From NCBI RefSeq assembly GCF_029223525.1, contig NZ_JARHTQ010000031.1:23024-87023 (forward strand): a stretch of DNA of 64,000 nucleotides. Direction: 5' to 3'. The position numbers were made by a program, and so were the translations under genes. Under the pieces are notes generated by a model. That model searched no databases, was not told where the DNA came from, and was given only the letters and a program-made list of their open reading frames with translations. This document shows positions 27,267 through 36,355 of the stretch, piece by piece (position 1 is the first letter of the stretch; each line of letters starts with the position of its first letter). Origin of the DNA: Streptantibioticus ferralitis. GTDB lineage: Bacteria; Actinomycetota; Actinomycetes; Streptomycetales; Streptomycetaceae.

Positions 27267-28964
27267 ATGCGTGCCCTTCCACGCCTGCTCCTGTCCCTGT
27301 CCATCGCACTCCCCGCGCTCTCCCTCTCCCTGCTCGCCACCACCCCCGCCCACGCCTTGGACAACGGCCTGGCTCGCACCCCGCCGATGGGTTGGAACAG
27401 CTGGGACACCTTCGGTTGCAACGCCAACGAGCAGATCGTCAAGGACACCGCCGACTTCATGGTCTCCAGCGGCATGCGCGACGCCGGATACCAGTACCTC
27501 ACCATCGACGACTGCTGGATGAGCCGCTCCCGCGACGCGGGCGGCAACCTCGCCCCCGACCTGCAGAAGTACCCTGACGGCCTGGCCGCCCTCGCTGCCT
27601 ACGTTCACAGCAAGGGGCTGAAGTTCGGCGTCTACGAGAGCCCGACCTACCACACCTGCCAGGGCTTCCCCGGAAGTCTGGACCATGAACAGCAGGACGC
27701 CCGGACCTTCGCCTCTTGGGGCGTCGACTTCCTCAAGTACGACAACTGCCTTGCCAGCGACCCCTCTCAACGAGTCGGCGACGAGCGTCTCCCACTGCAG
27801 ACGCGTGACGGCTGGATGCGCGACGCGCTTGCCGCCACCGGCCGGCCGATCGTCTTCAGCCTCTCCCTGCAGCCTGCGGCCCAGGGCGAGACACCGTGGG
27901 TGTGGGGCAGGAGCGTGGCCAACATGTGGCGCATCGACGGCGACCGCGACGCCTCCTTCGCCGGCCTCACCCGACTCATTCACGCCGACCTGGGCAAGTC
28001 GCAGTACGCCGGTCCCGGCGCCTGGAACGACATCGACATGCTGGAGACCGGCAACTACGCCTCGGCTTCTCGGGACCCCAACCAGCGCTTGACCTACGAT
28101 CAGGAGAAGTCCGAACTCTCGGCCGCCGCCGTGCTCGCCGCCCCGCTGATCTCCGGCGCCGACCTGCGCACCGCCGCCACGGCGGGCAGCTCAGGCTTCC
28201 CGATCAGTCAGCAGGACCTGAGCGTCTACCTCAACAAGGATGTCATCGCCGTCGACCAGGACAGCCTCGGTCAACAAGGCACCGCCGTCACCACCACCAC
28301 CACCAACGGCCTTGATGTGCTGCGCCGCCCGCTGGCAGGCGGTGATGTCGCGGTGGCCCTGCTCAACGAGACCTCCGCGCCCGCCACCATCTCCACCACC
28401 GCCACAGCCGTGGGCCTGCCCGCCAGCAACGCCGGATACACACTCAACGACCTGTGGGCGCACACGAGTTCAGTCAGCGCCGACGGCACCATCAGCGCCA
28501 CCGTCCCGGCCGGCGGTACGGTGCTCTACCGGGTGACTCCGCACTCTGGCACCACGAGCCCGGCGCAGCCGCTCGTCTCCGCCGCCTCCGGCCGCTGCCT
28601 GGACGCCTGGGACAACCAGACCTCTCCTGGCACGAAGATCGAGATCTGGGACTGCAACGGCGGCGCCAACCAGGAGTGGTCCTCGACCCCAGGGGGCGAT
28701 CTACGCGCCTACAACGGCGCCCGGTGTCTCGGTGCCGCGAACGGCACCCTGGCCTGGGGCACTGCGGTGGTCATCCAGCCCTGCGACGGCAGCGCCGGAC
28801 AGAAGTGGAGACTCAACTCGGACGGCTCCATCACCAATCCGACGCAGTACGGCATCTGTCTTGACGTGACCAGAGGCAACGTCCCGGCCGGGCAGGTCAA
28901 CGGCACCACCGTCGAGGTCTACGGCTGCAACGGTGGCGCGAACCAGCGCTGGACCGAGCGGTGA
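27267..28964 (+). CDS. Secreted GH27 alpha-galactosidase with ricin-type (CBM13) domain
   Basis: 565 residues starting at ATG 27267 behind GGTGGAG, with a signal peptide ending TPAHA-LDNG. The barrel closely resembles the upstream paralogue (TPPMGWNSWDTFGCN). Nucleophile D159 lies in FLKYDNC and the likely acid/base is D226 in WRIDGDRDAS. The C-terminus (about 430-565) is a ricin-B trefoil: three repeats with RCLDAWDN, RCLGAANG, ICLDVT and QxW motifs (NQEW, GQKW, NQRW) that bind galactose-type sugars. Likely co-transcribed with the first GH27 gene. Confidence 0.92.
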   Translation: MRALPRLLLSLSIALPALSLSLLATTPAHALDNGLARTPPMGWNSWDTFGCNANEQIVKDTADFMVSSGMRDAGYQYLTIDDCWMSRSRDAGGNLAPDLQKYPDGLAALAAYVHSKGLKFGVYESPTYHTCQGFPGSLDHEQQDARTFASWGVDFLKYDNCLASDPSQRVGDERLPLQTRDGWMRDALAATGRPIVFSLSLQPAAQGETPWVWGRSVANMWRIDGDRDASFAGLTRLIHADLGKSQYAGPGAWNDIDMLETGNYASASRDPNQRLTYDQEKSELSAAAVLAAPLISGADLRTAATAGSSGFPISQQDLSVYLNKDVIAVDQDSLGQQGTAVTTTTTNGLDVLRRPLAGGDVAVALLNETSAPATISTTATAVGLPASNAGYTLNDLWAHTSSVSADGTISATVPAGGTVLYRVTPHSGTTSPAQPLVSAASGRCLDAWDNQTSPGTKIEIWDCNGGANQEWSSTPGGDLRAYNGARCLGAANGTLAWGTAVVIQPCDGSAGQKWRLNSDGSITNPTQYGICLDVTRGNVPAGQVNGTTVEVYGCNGGANQRWTER

Positions 28965-28983
28965 GGTCGGGTGAGTTCTGGAT

Positions 28984-29372
28984 CTAGTGGCGTAGCCGGG
29001 TGAGGCTCTGGGCTGCGGCGCCGTCGACGTCCCCGTGATGCACCCGAGCGCCTACGGCCCGTTGGGGGTAGATGTCGCCGACGTGCTTCAGTCGAGCCAC
29101 TGTTTTGGCGTCGCGCTCTGTGAAAAGCAGGTCCAGCGCAGCTCGTGCTGGAACAGATGCTTGGACGCAACCCGCATGGCGATCTCCGCCGATCGGGGCT
29201 CGCCGTTTTCGTAGCGGCCCTTGCCGGCGTACCCGTCCCGATACACCACATGCTTGTCACGAGACCCCGTCATCCCGCCGAACTGCGGTATGTAGCGGTC
29301 AAGCAAGTTGTGCTTGAACACGCTGGGCAGCGCCTGGGCCGCCCAGTAGGAGCCGCTCGTGCCAATCGACAT
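28984..29372 (-). pseudogene. Three-Cys-motif partner protein (TcmP), N-terminal piece with frameshift
   Basis: From ATG 29372: MSIGTSGSYWAAQALPSVFK, HNLLDRYIPQFGGMTGS and VVYRDGYAGKGRYENGEP match the start of TcmP proteins. After RWTC a missing T in a TTTT run (near 29131) breaks the frame. The neighbouring frame continues FTERDAKTVARLKHVGDIY and stops at 28984, well before the usual length of over 300 residues. It is both frameshifted and C-terminally truncated. The partner three-Cys protein is absent. Confidence 0.65.
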
Positions 29373-29725
29373 CGAAACCCCACCCCCGCCTCGCTCCTCA
29401 CCGTCCTGTTGCTGGTGGTGAGGCCGCTGCTGGGAGGCGTAAAGACCGCCCCCATCCGCGTTCGCCGCCCGGCGTGCTGTGAGCGGAACTCCCGCGTCGA
29501 CTTGGCGCAGCGGGACGCTGCGGTGCCGCATGCGGAGGCCGAGACGGTCTTCGCGGCACAGGCATCCGTGACAGCGCTATACGCGCCGGAATGCGCCGAA
29601 CTGTGTCCCCGATCTATGAATCAGGAATCACTCCAGCCCCATCCGTCATAGAAGAGCGGCGGGAAACGAAGAGGGCGCGGGACCGTCGCCGGTCTCGCAC
29701 CCTTCTTCGTTGCCGGTCGGGCCAA
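29373..29725. other. No gene recognised
   Basis: Open frames on both strands lack recognisable sequence; presumably spacer between the TcmP relic and the NTF2-like gene. Confidence 0.35.
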
Positions 29726-30205
29726 TCAGCTCGCTGAGGCGCCTGCGGCGGCCGACGCGGCGACGGCGGACGCGAAGTCGGGCTGCACGCCGAGTTGGGC
29801 GAGCATGACGCTGACGCCGACGTAGCAGTTGAACTCCTTGATCTTGCCGTCCTCGAGGTACCAGAAGTCGGCGGTCGGGATATCGAGCTTGGCGCCGGTC
29901 GGCTCGATGACGCCAGCCGGGGTCGGGAACGGCCCGGTGGCGGTGCCCTGGATGGACAGCTCGACCACGACCAGGTTGTCGTTGACGACGTGGAAGCGGT
30001 GCAGCTCCCGGTGGATGTCGGGCGCGAGCTGGCCCATGAACACGACCAGGTCGCCAAGGTGCTCGCCGCGGTAGGTGTCGCCGGCGACGATGTTGTTGAA
30101 CACGCCGTCCTCGGCGAACAGGTCGATGAATCCCTGCACGTCCAGAACGCTGCCCTCGGCCGCGTGATAGGCCGCCCGAACGATCTCTTCTGCGCTGGTG
30201 GTCAT
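29726..30205 (-). CDS. SnoaL/NTF2-like fold protein
   Basis: A 159-residue cone-shaped fold: EIVRAAYHAAEGSVLDVQGF, LFAEDGVFNNIVAGDTYRGE, the FHVVNDNLVVVELSIQGTA strand and DFWYLEDGKIKEF. ATG 30205 follows GGAGGGGAC. Relatives include polyketide cyclases, limonene-epoxide-hydrolase-like enzymes and binding proteins. It lies 104 bases downstream of a TetR gene on the same strand and shares half-site sequences with the TetR promoter. Confidence 0.85.
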   Translation of the reverse strand: MTTSAEEIVRAAYHAAEGSVLDVQGFIDLFAEDGVFNNIVAGDTYRGEHLGDLVVFMGQLAPDIHRELHRFHVVNDNLVVVELSIQGTATGPFPTPAGVIEPTGAKLDIPTADFWYLEDGKIKEFNCYVGVSVMLAQLGVQPDFASAVAASAAAGASAS

Positions 30206-30271
30206 GGTCCCGTCCCCTCCGAGAAGTAATTCTAATGCTTGATTGAATTGTTGCCCGCAGGGCGGCCACCT

Positions 30272-30279
30272 GTCAAGCG
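30272..30279. promoter_or_regulatory. Putative TetR half-site upstream of NTF2-like gene
   Basis: GTCAAGCG, identical to one arm of the palindrome at 30970-30991, followed by a degenerate second arm (CGTTTGAAT). Suggests the TetR protein also binds here. Confidence 0.45.
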
Positions 30280-30309
30280 TTCGTTTGAATAGTTTCGCGG
30301 TCGGCGGTA

Positions 30310-30951
30310 TCAGCCCTGGTCAGACCGCATGGGGGAGCCGCGGAGGGCGCCAGCGAGAACCGGCGCCAGCCACCGCTCGATCTGCCCGGCTGGCAGCGCG
30401 GCCAACTCCGCGCCGATAGGCGCCACCGCGAGCCAGTTCAGCAGGCCAGCCGCGCACCGCGTCCGGAAGGTCAGCTCCGGCTCGTCGACCCCTGGCAGGT
30501 TCGCCGACAGCACCTTCAGGACGTCCCGGCGCGACTGCTCGAACTTCCCGTCCAGCCGGTCCCAGCCCTCGGGGGGGTCGATCCCGACGCGCGCGACCGT
30601 CCGCATCACGGCCAGGTCCCGTCCGCCGGCCGCGAGCGCGCGCATCATCGGCCGGGCGAACGCCGCGGCCAACTCCTCGATGGTCGGCCTGGCGCCGAGG
30701 GACGCGACCGCGTCGATCTGCGCGTCCAGGTACCGCTCCAGCGCGTGCTCGATAGCCGCGTCGCACAAGGCCTTCAGTGACCCGAAGTGGTAGCTCACCG
30801 CGGACACATTGGCTCCGGCCCTGTCCGTGATCTCGCGGAGGGTCACCCCCTCCTGGCCGCGCTGCGCCAGCAGTTCCAGGGCGGCGGCCAGCAGGCCGTC
30901 CCGCGTGCGCTGACCGGCCTCACGGCGTTGATCTGCTCGTTCTGTCGCCAC
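30310..30951 (-). CDS. TetR family regulator
   Basis: A 213-residue protein. The HTH is RTRDGLLAAALELLAQRGQE, then LREITDRAGANVSAVSYHFG. The C-terminal helical domain resembles the CerR/TetR_C branch. It is transcribed towards the NTF2-like gene. A palindrome 19 bases upstream of its start suggests autoregulation. Ligand unknown. Confidence 0.9.
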   Translation of the reverse strand: MATERADQRREAGQRTRDGLLAAALELLAQRGQEGVTLREITDRAGANVSAVSYHFGSLKALCDAAIEHALERYLDAQIDAVASLGARPTIEELAAAFARPMMRALAAGGRDLAVMRTVARVGIDPPEGWDRLDGKFEQSRRDVLKVLSANLPGVDEPELTFRTRCAAGLLNWLAVAPIGAELAALPAGQIERWLAPVLAGALRGSPMRSDQG

Positions 30952-30969
30952 GCGAGAAACTCAAACAGT

Positions 30970-30991
30970 CGCTTGACTTCATTGTCAAGCG
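30970..30991. promoter_or_regulatory. TetR operator palindrome
   Basis: CGCTTGAC / GTCAAGCG with a 6-base centre lies just upstream of the TetR start at 30951. Both 8-base arms are perfect and one arm recurs at 30272. Confidence 0.7.
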
Positions 30992-31362
30992 TGATCTCCA
31001 GGGCCTCGGGATCCGATCCGCCACTTCGTCGTCCCGTCGTACACCCCGATGGTGGTGACGTACCTGTCGAACGCGAACGGCCCGGCGACGTCCACGCAGC
31101 CCGACGAGTTCGGATAGCTCGCGAGCTGGGCCCAGCCGCCAACTATCCCTGGGAAACGCCAACTAACGCTGGGAGTCACACCGACCCCGTGGAACGCCAG
31201 CACGTTGGTGCGGGGTGCCTCCAAGTCCTCCACGTCGAAGCCAGGGGCCGTGATGCGGGCCAGGTGCTCGACGAGCGCGGTCTGGACGATCTGCCACTGG
31301 CCTTGCCGGTTGGTGAACGCCTCGCCGGTAATGGTGGAATCGGCTCTTGGAATGCCTTGCTC
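30985..31362 (-). pseudogene. Unrecognised protein fragment
   Basis: After a TGA at 31363-31365, an open minus frame reads protein-like sequence: DSTITGEAFTNRQGQWQIVQ, then TPSVSWRFPGIVGGWAQLAS and VAGPFAFDRYVTTIGVYDG. There is no good start codon and the end runs into the TetR promoter. I do not recognise the family; it looks like a piece of a larger enzyme or binding protein. Confidence 0.35.
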
Positions 31363-31586
31363 TCAGAGGACCGCGACAGCAGCCCAGAGCCCTTTCGGTA
31401 GTGTCGGCCCCTCCCATGGCTTCGTAGCTGAGAGTCGACACCACTTTGCTGATGAGAACCGACGCGGCGGTGTCCGCGTGTCGTCTCTTCCTCAGGGCCT
31501 GCCGAGTGCCCTGAGGATGGCTGGCCGGGAGGGTGGAACCCGTGGCGAGGAGGAGACGTCCGGACAGCTGATGTGAGGGGGCGGCG

Positions 31587-32108
31587 ATGGTGACGTCGAA
31601 GGAATCTTTGGGAACTCGGTTATCCAGGGCTCGACTGGGGCAGGAGGCTGCCTGGCTCGCGGCCACCTGGTGTGTACTGTTCGTGTTGGTGCACCTGTAC
31701 TGGGCTTGGGGCGGGACCGTGGGGTTCGTAGCAGCCACCGGAAGTTCGGATCTGATCCGGCCAACCTGGTTCGTCATCTTCGGGCTATGGGGGGTTGCTC
31801 TGGTCTGCCTGGTAGGTGCCGGGGCGGCTTTGGCTGCCGTCCAGTCGTGGGGTCGGGGCATGCCGCAGTGGATGGTGCGTACTGTGCTGTGGATGGGCGT
31901 CATCGTGCTGCTGCTCAGGGCACTGCCCACGGGGGTGCAGGACGTGCTGCTCGTCACGGGAGTTCTGCATCCGGCTCGCCCGCTGGACTGGTCGGTGGTG
32001 CACTGGAGGCTGGCCTTGTGGACTCCATGGTTCCTTATCGGCGCCACGCTGTTCTTGCTCACCGCGATCGCCGCGGGTCATCGACGGCGGTTGATCTCGG
32101 CTGCGTAG
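31587..32108 (+). CDS. DUF3995 integral membrane protein
   Basis: A 173-residue protein with four to five hydrophobic helices. AATWCVLFVLVHLYWAWGG, SWGRGMPQWMVRTVLWMG and LDWSVVHWRLALWTPWF are typical of DUF3995 proteins. ATG 31587 follows GTGAGGGGGCGG. Function unknown. Its end faces the recombinase relic on the opposite strand. Confidence 0.8.
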   Translation: MVTSKESLGTRLSRARLGQEAAWLAATWCVLFVLVHLYWAWGGTVGFVAATGSSDLIRPTWFVIFGLWGVALVCLVGAGAALAAVQSWGRGMPQWMVRTVLWMGVIVLLLRALPTGVQDVLLVTGVLHPARPLDWSVVHWRLALWTPWFLIGATLFLLTAIAAGHRRRLISAA

Positions 32109-33620
32109 GCGCCCCAGTCTCCGGCAGCGGCTCGCTGCCATTTGACGGCGACGGTGATGTCGGTGCCGAGGGTGCGGGCGAGGACCGCGGCGGGCAGCTC
32201 GGTGGCGAGCTGGAACGGTGCGGTCGAGCGGGTTTCCGCGAGCCGGATGCCGAGTTTGCGGAGCCGTTCGCCCATGGCCCAGGCACTGATCGGGCGGCCG
32301 GGCTGACCTCCGGGGAAGAGCCAGGGCGAGTCTGTGCGGCCGAGGACTTGCATGGCTGCGGCGAACCTCGACCTGCTGGAGGGCCAGTTCAGCGACGGGT
32401 GCGGGCAGGTCCATCGGGACGGCGCCGAGGCGGATGCGGACCGCTCCGTCCGTCTCCTCGATATGGTCGACGGTGAGCCGGGAGATCGCCGCGGGCCACT
32501 GGGCATAGAGGAGCAACAGCGGGCCGGCAAGGCGGTCTTCGGGCTTGAGAGTGTCGTCGTGCAGCAGGCGACGGGCGGTGTCCCAGCGGGCTTCGACGTC
32601 CATCGCCTGGGAGGGGCCGTTCCATCTGACGGCCGGGAAGCGGAGATCGCGGGCTATCTTCTGGGAGAGGGCCCATCGCACGAAGTGGCCTGCCTCCAGG
32701 CGAAGACGGACGTCGTCGCTGGTCATCCAGCCCTCAAGGTCGGTCTGTCGACAGGTTGCAAGGGTCAGGTTCTGGCCCGCGAGCCAGTTCAGGAGATAGA
32801 CGGCCGCCCGCAGATGCTGCCGCGCGACCTTGAGCTGGTAGTAAGTGATGTCCTTGCCGCGGCTGCGACGGCGAAGCCGTCGCAGGAGGTGCCAAGTCGC
32901 GTACCGGTGCGGGATTTTCCGTCCCTCGGCCGTCGCATGGGAGGCGACGAGGTCCTTCACATGCCGTTCGAGGCGGACCATCTGCTCGTCCCGTTTCGGC
33001 AGTGCGCCGGTAGCGACGAGGACGCTGCGGATGTGTTCGACGACCTTGCCTTCCGGGAGCTCGTCCAGGGCCTCGTGGGTGAGGGGTCGGCAGCCGGAGC
33101 CGAGATCGGACAGGACGGTGGAGACGATGCCTTGGAGAGCCAGCGCATCGCGGTGCCGGCCCGTTCGGTGCTGGCCAGGGCCTCGTGGAGGGCCTGCAGC
33201 TTCGGGGCTATGGAGCCGGTGTCATCGGCGAGGAGCTCGTGGAGCCGCTGTTTGAGGGTGCAGCGAGGGCAGGGACCGGAGGCTCGCAGCCGTTCGGCTT
33301 GTCCGCAGGTAGGGCAGGGGCGCCAGAGCTCGGGTTCCGGTGCGGTGCAGGGGCCGCAGGTGGGGGCGTCGGCGGTGCCGGAGTGGATGCCGCGGAGTCG
33401 TCCGCAGACGGTGCAGTGAGCTGGGCGTCTGTCGCAGCCGCCGCAGCGGGGCAGGCCGGTCAGCCCGCTCAGGTCGCTCGACGACGAGCCGGTAGATCTG
33501 GCTCGACGACAGGCTGATGCCGCGTTCGGCGAGCGGAGGGATGAGGCCGGTGGTGGAGAACATCCCGCGGTCCGCCATGACTTTGCGCAGGTGCCAGTGG
33601 TAGTCGAGCTTGGCGGCCAT
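32078..33620 (-). pseudogene. XRE/zinc-ribbon/recombinase-like protein of an integrase cassette, frameshifted
   Basis: Read from ATG 33620, the gene starts with an XRE-like HTH (HWHLRKVMADRGMFSTTGLI, ERGISLSSSQIYRLV). It continues with a cysteine-rich zinc-ribbon region (LPRCGGCDRR, CTVCGRLRG, CPTCGQAERL). It ends with an integrase-like helical domain (HVKDLVASHATAEGRKIPH to GTDITVAVKWQRAAAGDW). Frame changes fall near 33475, 33125 and 32360. The last domain resembles tyrosine recombinases but shows no clear nucleophile. It is the second gene of a two-recombinase cassette; the first is the fragment at 33637. Confidence 0.7.
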
Positions 33621-33636
33621 CGCCGGATCCCTCCTG

Positions 33637-33815
33637 TCAGGCCCCGGCGAACGCCGGGGCCAGTGCCTTGTGCAGGGAAGTGTTCATGAAGTCGTCGCTG
33701 ACGTGCGTGTAGATGGCCAGGGAGCTGTCGCACTCATGGCCGACCTGCTGCTGGATGAACCGGCGGTCGACTCCGTCCTCGGTCAGGTGCGTGACGTAAG
33801 ACCTGCTTGTCTCCG
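33637..33815 (-). pseudogene. Tyrosine recombinase, C-terminal fragment
   Basis: SYVTHLTEDGVDRRFIQQQV then GHECDSSLAIYTHVSDDFMN contains the recombinase H-x2-R/K box region and the nucleophilic Tyr (YTHV), ending ALAPAFAGA. Only about 60 residues survive; the core with the first catalytic Arg is missing. It ends 16 bases before the XRE/zinc-ribbon gene, consistent with an operon. Confidence 0.7.
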
Positions 33816-34084
33816 CAGTCGCCGTGTGCGGTTGGGTTCGTGTCGCGTTTGAAGTGGACGACCCCGGGTGCGGCGTTCGTGATGCCGGTTGCTGCTTGTG
33901 TGGCGATAAGGTCGGGGCATCTGTGATCGACTTCACTGTCGCGTGTTGTGTCAGCATGGTCCGACGACCTTCTGTCGTGTTGCGGGAGGCGGGTGACATT
34001 CGCGTTCCGGGCAGCGACTGCGCGCATTCGGAGGATCTCGTCGTCATCCGCACCTCGTCCTCGACGGACGCCCGGTAGTAGGCC

Positions 34085-35536
34085 CTACTTCGGTGCCTGG
34101 AAGCCGCCGATCTTCTGCTCGAGCAGTTCGGCCAGCCGCAGCGGGGTACGGTCCTCGAACATCGGACCGATGAGCTGCACTCCCACCGGCAGGCCATCGG
34201 AGGCCCGGCCCGCTGGTATGGCGGTGGCGGGCAGGCCGGGCATGGTGGCCAGGCCGGCCCAGACGAGCTGGTCGAAGTACGGGTACTCGACGCCGTCGAT
34301 GTCGATCCGGCGTTCCAGCGGATTGGGGTTGTGGTCGTGCGGGAACGCGGGAGTGGGCGTAATCGGGCACACCACGGCATCGAACTCGGCGAACAGTTGC
34401 CGCCAGCCGTGGCGGTGCAGTTCGCGGCGGTTGTTCGCCTGGAGCCAGTCGCGGTGGCTGAACACCATGGCGCGCAGCCGTGCCGCGTCGAGACTCTGGT
34501 CGTCCGCGCTCAGTCCGGCGGCGCGGGTCCGCAGCCGATCGTACGGTTCGACGGGAAAGCGTGCGACGGAGCCCGAAACCAGCAACTGGCTGTAGAGCGT
34601 CCCGGCCTCGGTCAGATCGGGTAGCAGCGGACTGTGCCGTTCGACGTGGGCGCCGCCGTCGACAAGCGCGTCGGCGACTCGGTTCACGCCCGCCCGCACC
34701 GCCGACCCGGTTGGAATGAGCGGATGTTCGTCGAGGATCAAGACCCGGAAGTCGCGGAGCCGTTCGTGGCGCGCGGGCGGCAACCTCAAGTGGTGCGCCA
34801 CGCCGAGCGTCAACGGATCCGGTCCGGCCATGACGTCGAGCAGGAGCGTGAGGTCGCGGGCGGTGCGCGCCATCGGACCGACGACGGCGAGGTCGAGGTC
34901 GACCGGCAAGGCCGGTGCGGACGGCGGGACCATACCGCGGTTGGCCGCCAGCCCGAGTGTCGGCTTGTGTGCGTAGACACCGCAGAAATGTGCGGGGGTG
35001 CGCAACGAGCCGGCGATGTCGGAGCCGATGGACAGCGCGCCGAATCCGCACGCCAGGGCCGCCGCTGATCCGCCGGAGGATCCGCCCGGCGTGCGGCCGT
35101 GGTCCCACGGGTTGTTGGTGGTGCCGTAGATTTCGTTGAAGCTCTGGATATCTTGCAGCCCCAAGGGCACATTGGTCTTGCCGAGCACCACCGCGCCGGC
35201 GGCCTTGAGCCGCGACACCTGTACCGCGTCCTCGGCCGGCATGTAGTCCCGGTGTTGTGGCATGCCCCAGGTCGTGGGCAGCCCGGCGATGTTGTAGGAC
35301 TCTTTGACCGTCACCGGAATGCCGAGCAGCGGCCGGTCCTCGCCCCGGGCGCGCGCCTGGTCGGCAGCGCGCGCGGCGGCCCGCGCGCGGTCGAAGTCCG
35401 GCACACAGATCGCGTTGATCGCCTTGTCGTCCCGCTCGATACGGGCGATCGCCTCGTCGGTCAGTTCCGCCGAGGTCACTTCACCGGCACGCAACGCGGC
35501 CGCCAACTCTTCGGCCGTCTGAAAATTCCACTCCAT
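34085..35536 (-). CDS. Amidase (amidase-signature family)
   Basis: 483 residues, intact. It has the Ser-cisSer-Lys triad context: K78 in PVTVKES, GGSSGGS at 151-157 and Ser177 in GSDIAGSLRTPA. The glycine-rich signature and the C-terminal PGLPATAIPAGRAS are also normal. Members hydrolyse amides, often small carboxamides. It stands between two dead recombinase cassettes and may have been cargo of the element. No regulator is adjacent. Confidence 0.92.
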   Translation of the reverse strand: MEWNFQTAEELAAALRAGEVTSAELTDEAIARIERDDKAINAICVPDFDRARAAARAADQARARGEDRPLLGIPVTVKESYNIAGLPTTWGMPQHRDYMPAEDAVQVSRLKAAGAVVLGKTNVPLGLQDIQSFNEIYGTTNNPWDHGRTPGGSSGGSAAALACGFGALSIGSDIAGSLRTPAHFCGVYAHKPTLGLAANRGMVPPSAPALPVDLDLAVVGPMARTARDLTLLLDVMAGPDPLTLGVAHHLRLPPARHERLRDFRVLILDEHPLIPTGSAVRAGVNRVADALVDGGAHVERHSPLLPDLTEAGTLYSQLLVSGSVARFPVEPYDRLRTRAAGLSADDQSLDAARLRAMVFSHRDWLQANNRRELHRHGWRQLFAEFDAVVCPITPTPAFPHDHNPNPLERRIDIDGVEYPYFDQLVWAGLATMPGLPATAIPAGRASDGLPVGVQLIGPMFEDRTPLRLAELLEQKIGGFQAPK

Positions 35537-35602
35537 GAATCCGACCGTACTGGCCTCTGGAACAGGTCATGAAATGCCGCTTCGCGCAACGGGATGGATG
35601 TC

Positions 35603-35800
35603 TCAATACTCGTCATGTTGCTCTCCGGCCACGGACAATTCGCCCGACCGCTGGCGATGGCGACGCGCAGCGGGATCGGTGTCGGCCTGGGAGTTCAGGA
35701 GACCTTCATCGGACACCTGCGCGTACTTCGCGAGGCTGCGAACCGACGTATGCCCGGACAGCTTCATCAGCACCGGCGTGGACGCGCCCTTCTCCGCAGG
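35603..35800 (-). pseudogene. Tyrosine recombinase, C-terminal fragment (second cassette)
   Basis: GASTPVLMKLSGHTSVRSLA followed by KYAQVSDEGLLNSQ shows the SGHxSxRxxxxYA pattern with the H-box and catalytic Tyr of the small recombinase in Tn554-like cassettes. The N-terminal part is missing and no start is present. Confidence 0.65.
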
Positions 35801-35893
35801 AGCGTCGTCGCGGGCACCTTCGCGACGCAGATCGCCAGGTGCGTTGGATTGGACACCGTTGCCCGTGACCCGGATCACGCCCGTTGGGGTAGC

Positions 35894-36355
35894 TCAACTA
35901 CAGCTCCCGATCACGGTTGTTCGCGGTGCTGGAAGGTGGCTCACCCGGGCTGTTCCGGCGGCGGCTTCGCGAAGCCGGATGATCTCTTCATGCTGGGCGG
36001 CGAGCCGGACCAGGGCCTGGCCGCGGAAGTCGGTGAGTTCGTCGACCGTATGCTCCGACTGGGTGAGCCGTTCCCGGAGCTTGGCGTTTTCTGCTTTGAG
36101 TCGGCTGATCCGGGCCTCGCGGGGGTCGGGGATCTCGCCGGCGTCGTGCAGTGCCTGGACCCGTCGTTCGAACTCGACGCGGAGGTGAGCGTAAGGGCGG
36201 GTGCCGTAGAACGCAGTGCGGTCGACGGCGGCCTCGTTGGCGAGAGTCTTGATGTCGCACTTTCCGCCGGGCGGGATTTCGCCTCGGAGGAGCCGGTCCA
36301 TGGCGGCTCGGATGCGGTTCTCGTTCTCGGTCCGCTGGGCTGCGGAGATTCTCAT
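35894..36355 (-). CDS. DUF6262-like (TnpC-type) accessory protein
   Basis: A 153-residue protein beginning MRISAAQRTENENRIRAAMD, with an HTH-like DIKTLANEAAVDRTAFYGTR and a coiled coil ISRLKAENAKLRERLTQSEH. Proteins of this shape accompany the two recombinases of Tn554-like cassettes. Its ATG overlaps the stop of the upstream large recombinase by four bases (ATGA), showing translational coupling. The reading frame is intact, although its recombinases are dead. Confidence 0.65.
   Translation of the reverse strand: MRISAAQRTENENRIRAAMDRLLRGEIPPGGKCDIKTLANEAAVDRTAFYGTRPYAHLRVEFERRVQALHDAGEIPDPREARISRLKAENAKLRERLTQSEHTVDELTDFRGQALVRLAAQHEEIIRLREAAAGTARVSHLPAPRTTVIGSCS

Noticed and set aside
25086..27983. 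A 965-codon open frame antisense to the two galactosidase genes
   Set aside because: It mirrors the GC-biased codons of genuine secreted enzymes, has low-complexity Gly/Val/Arg composition and no ribosome site.
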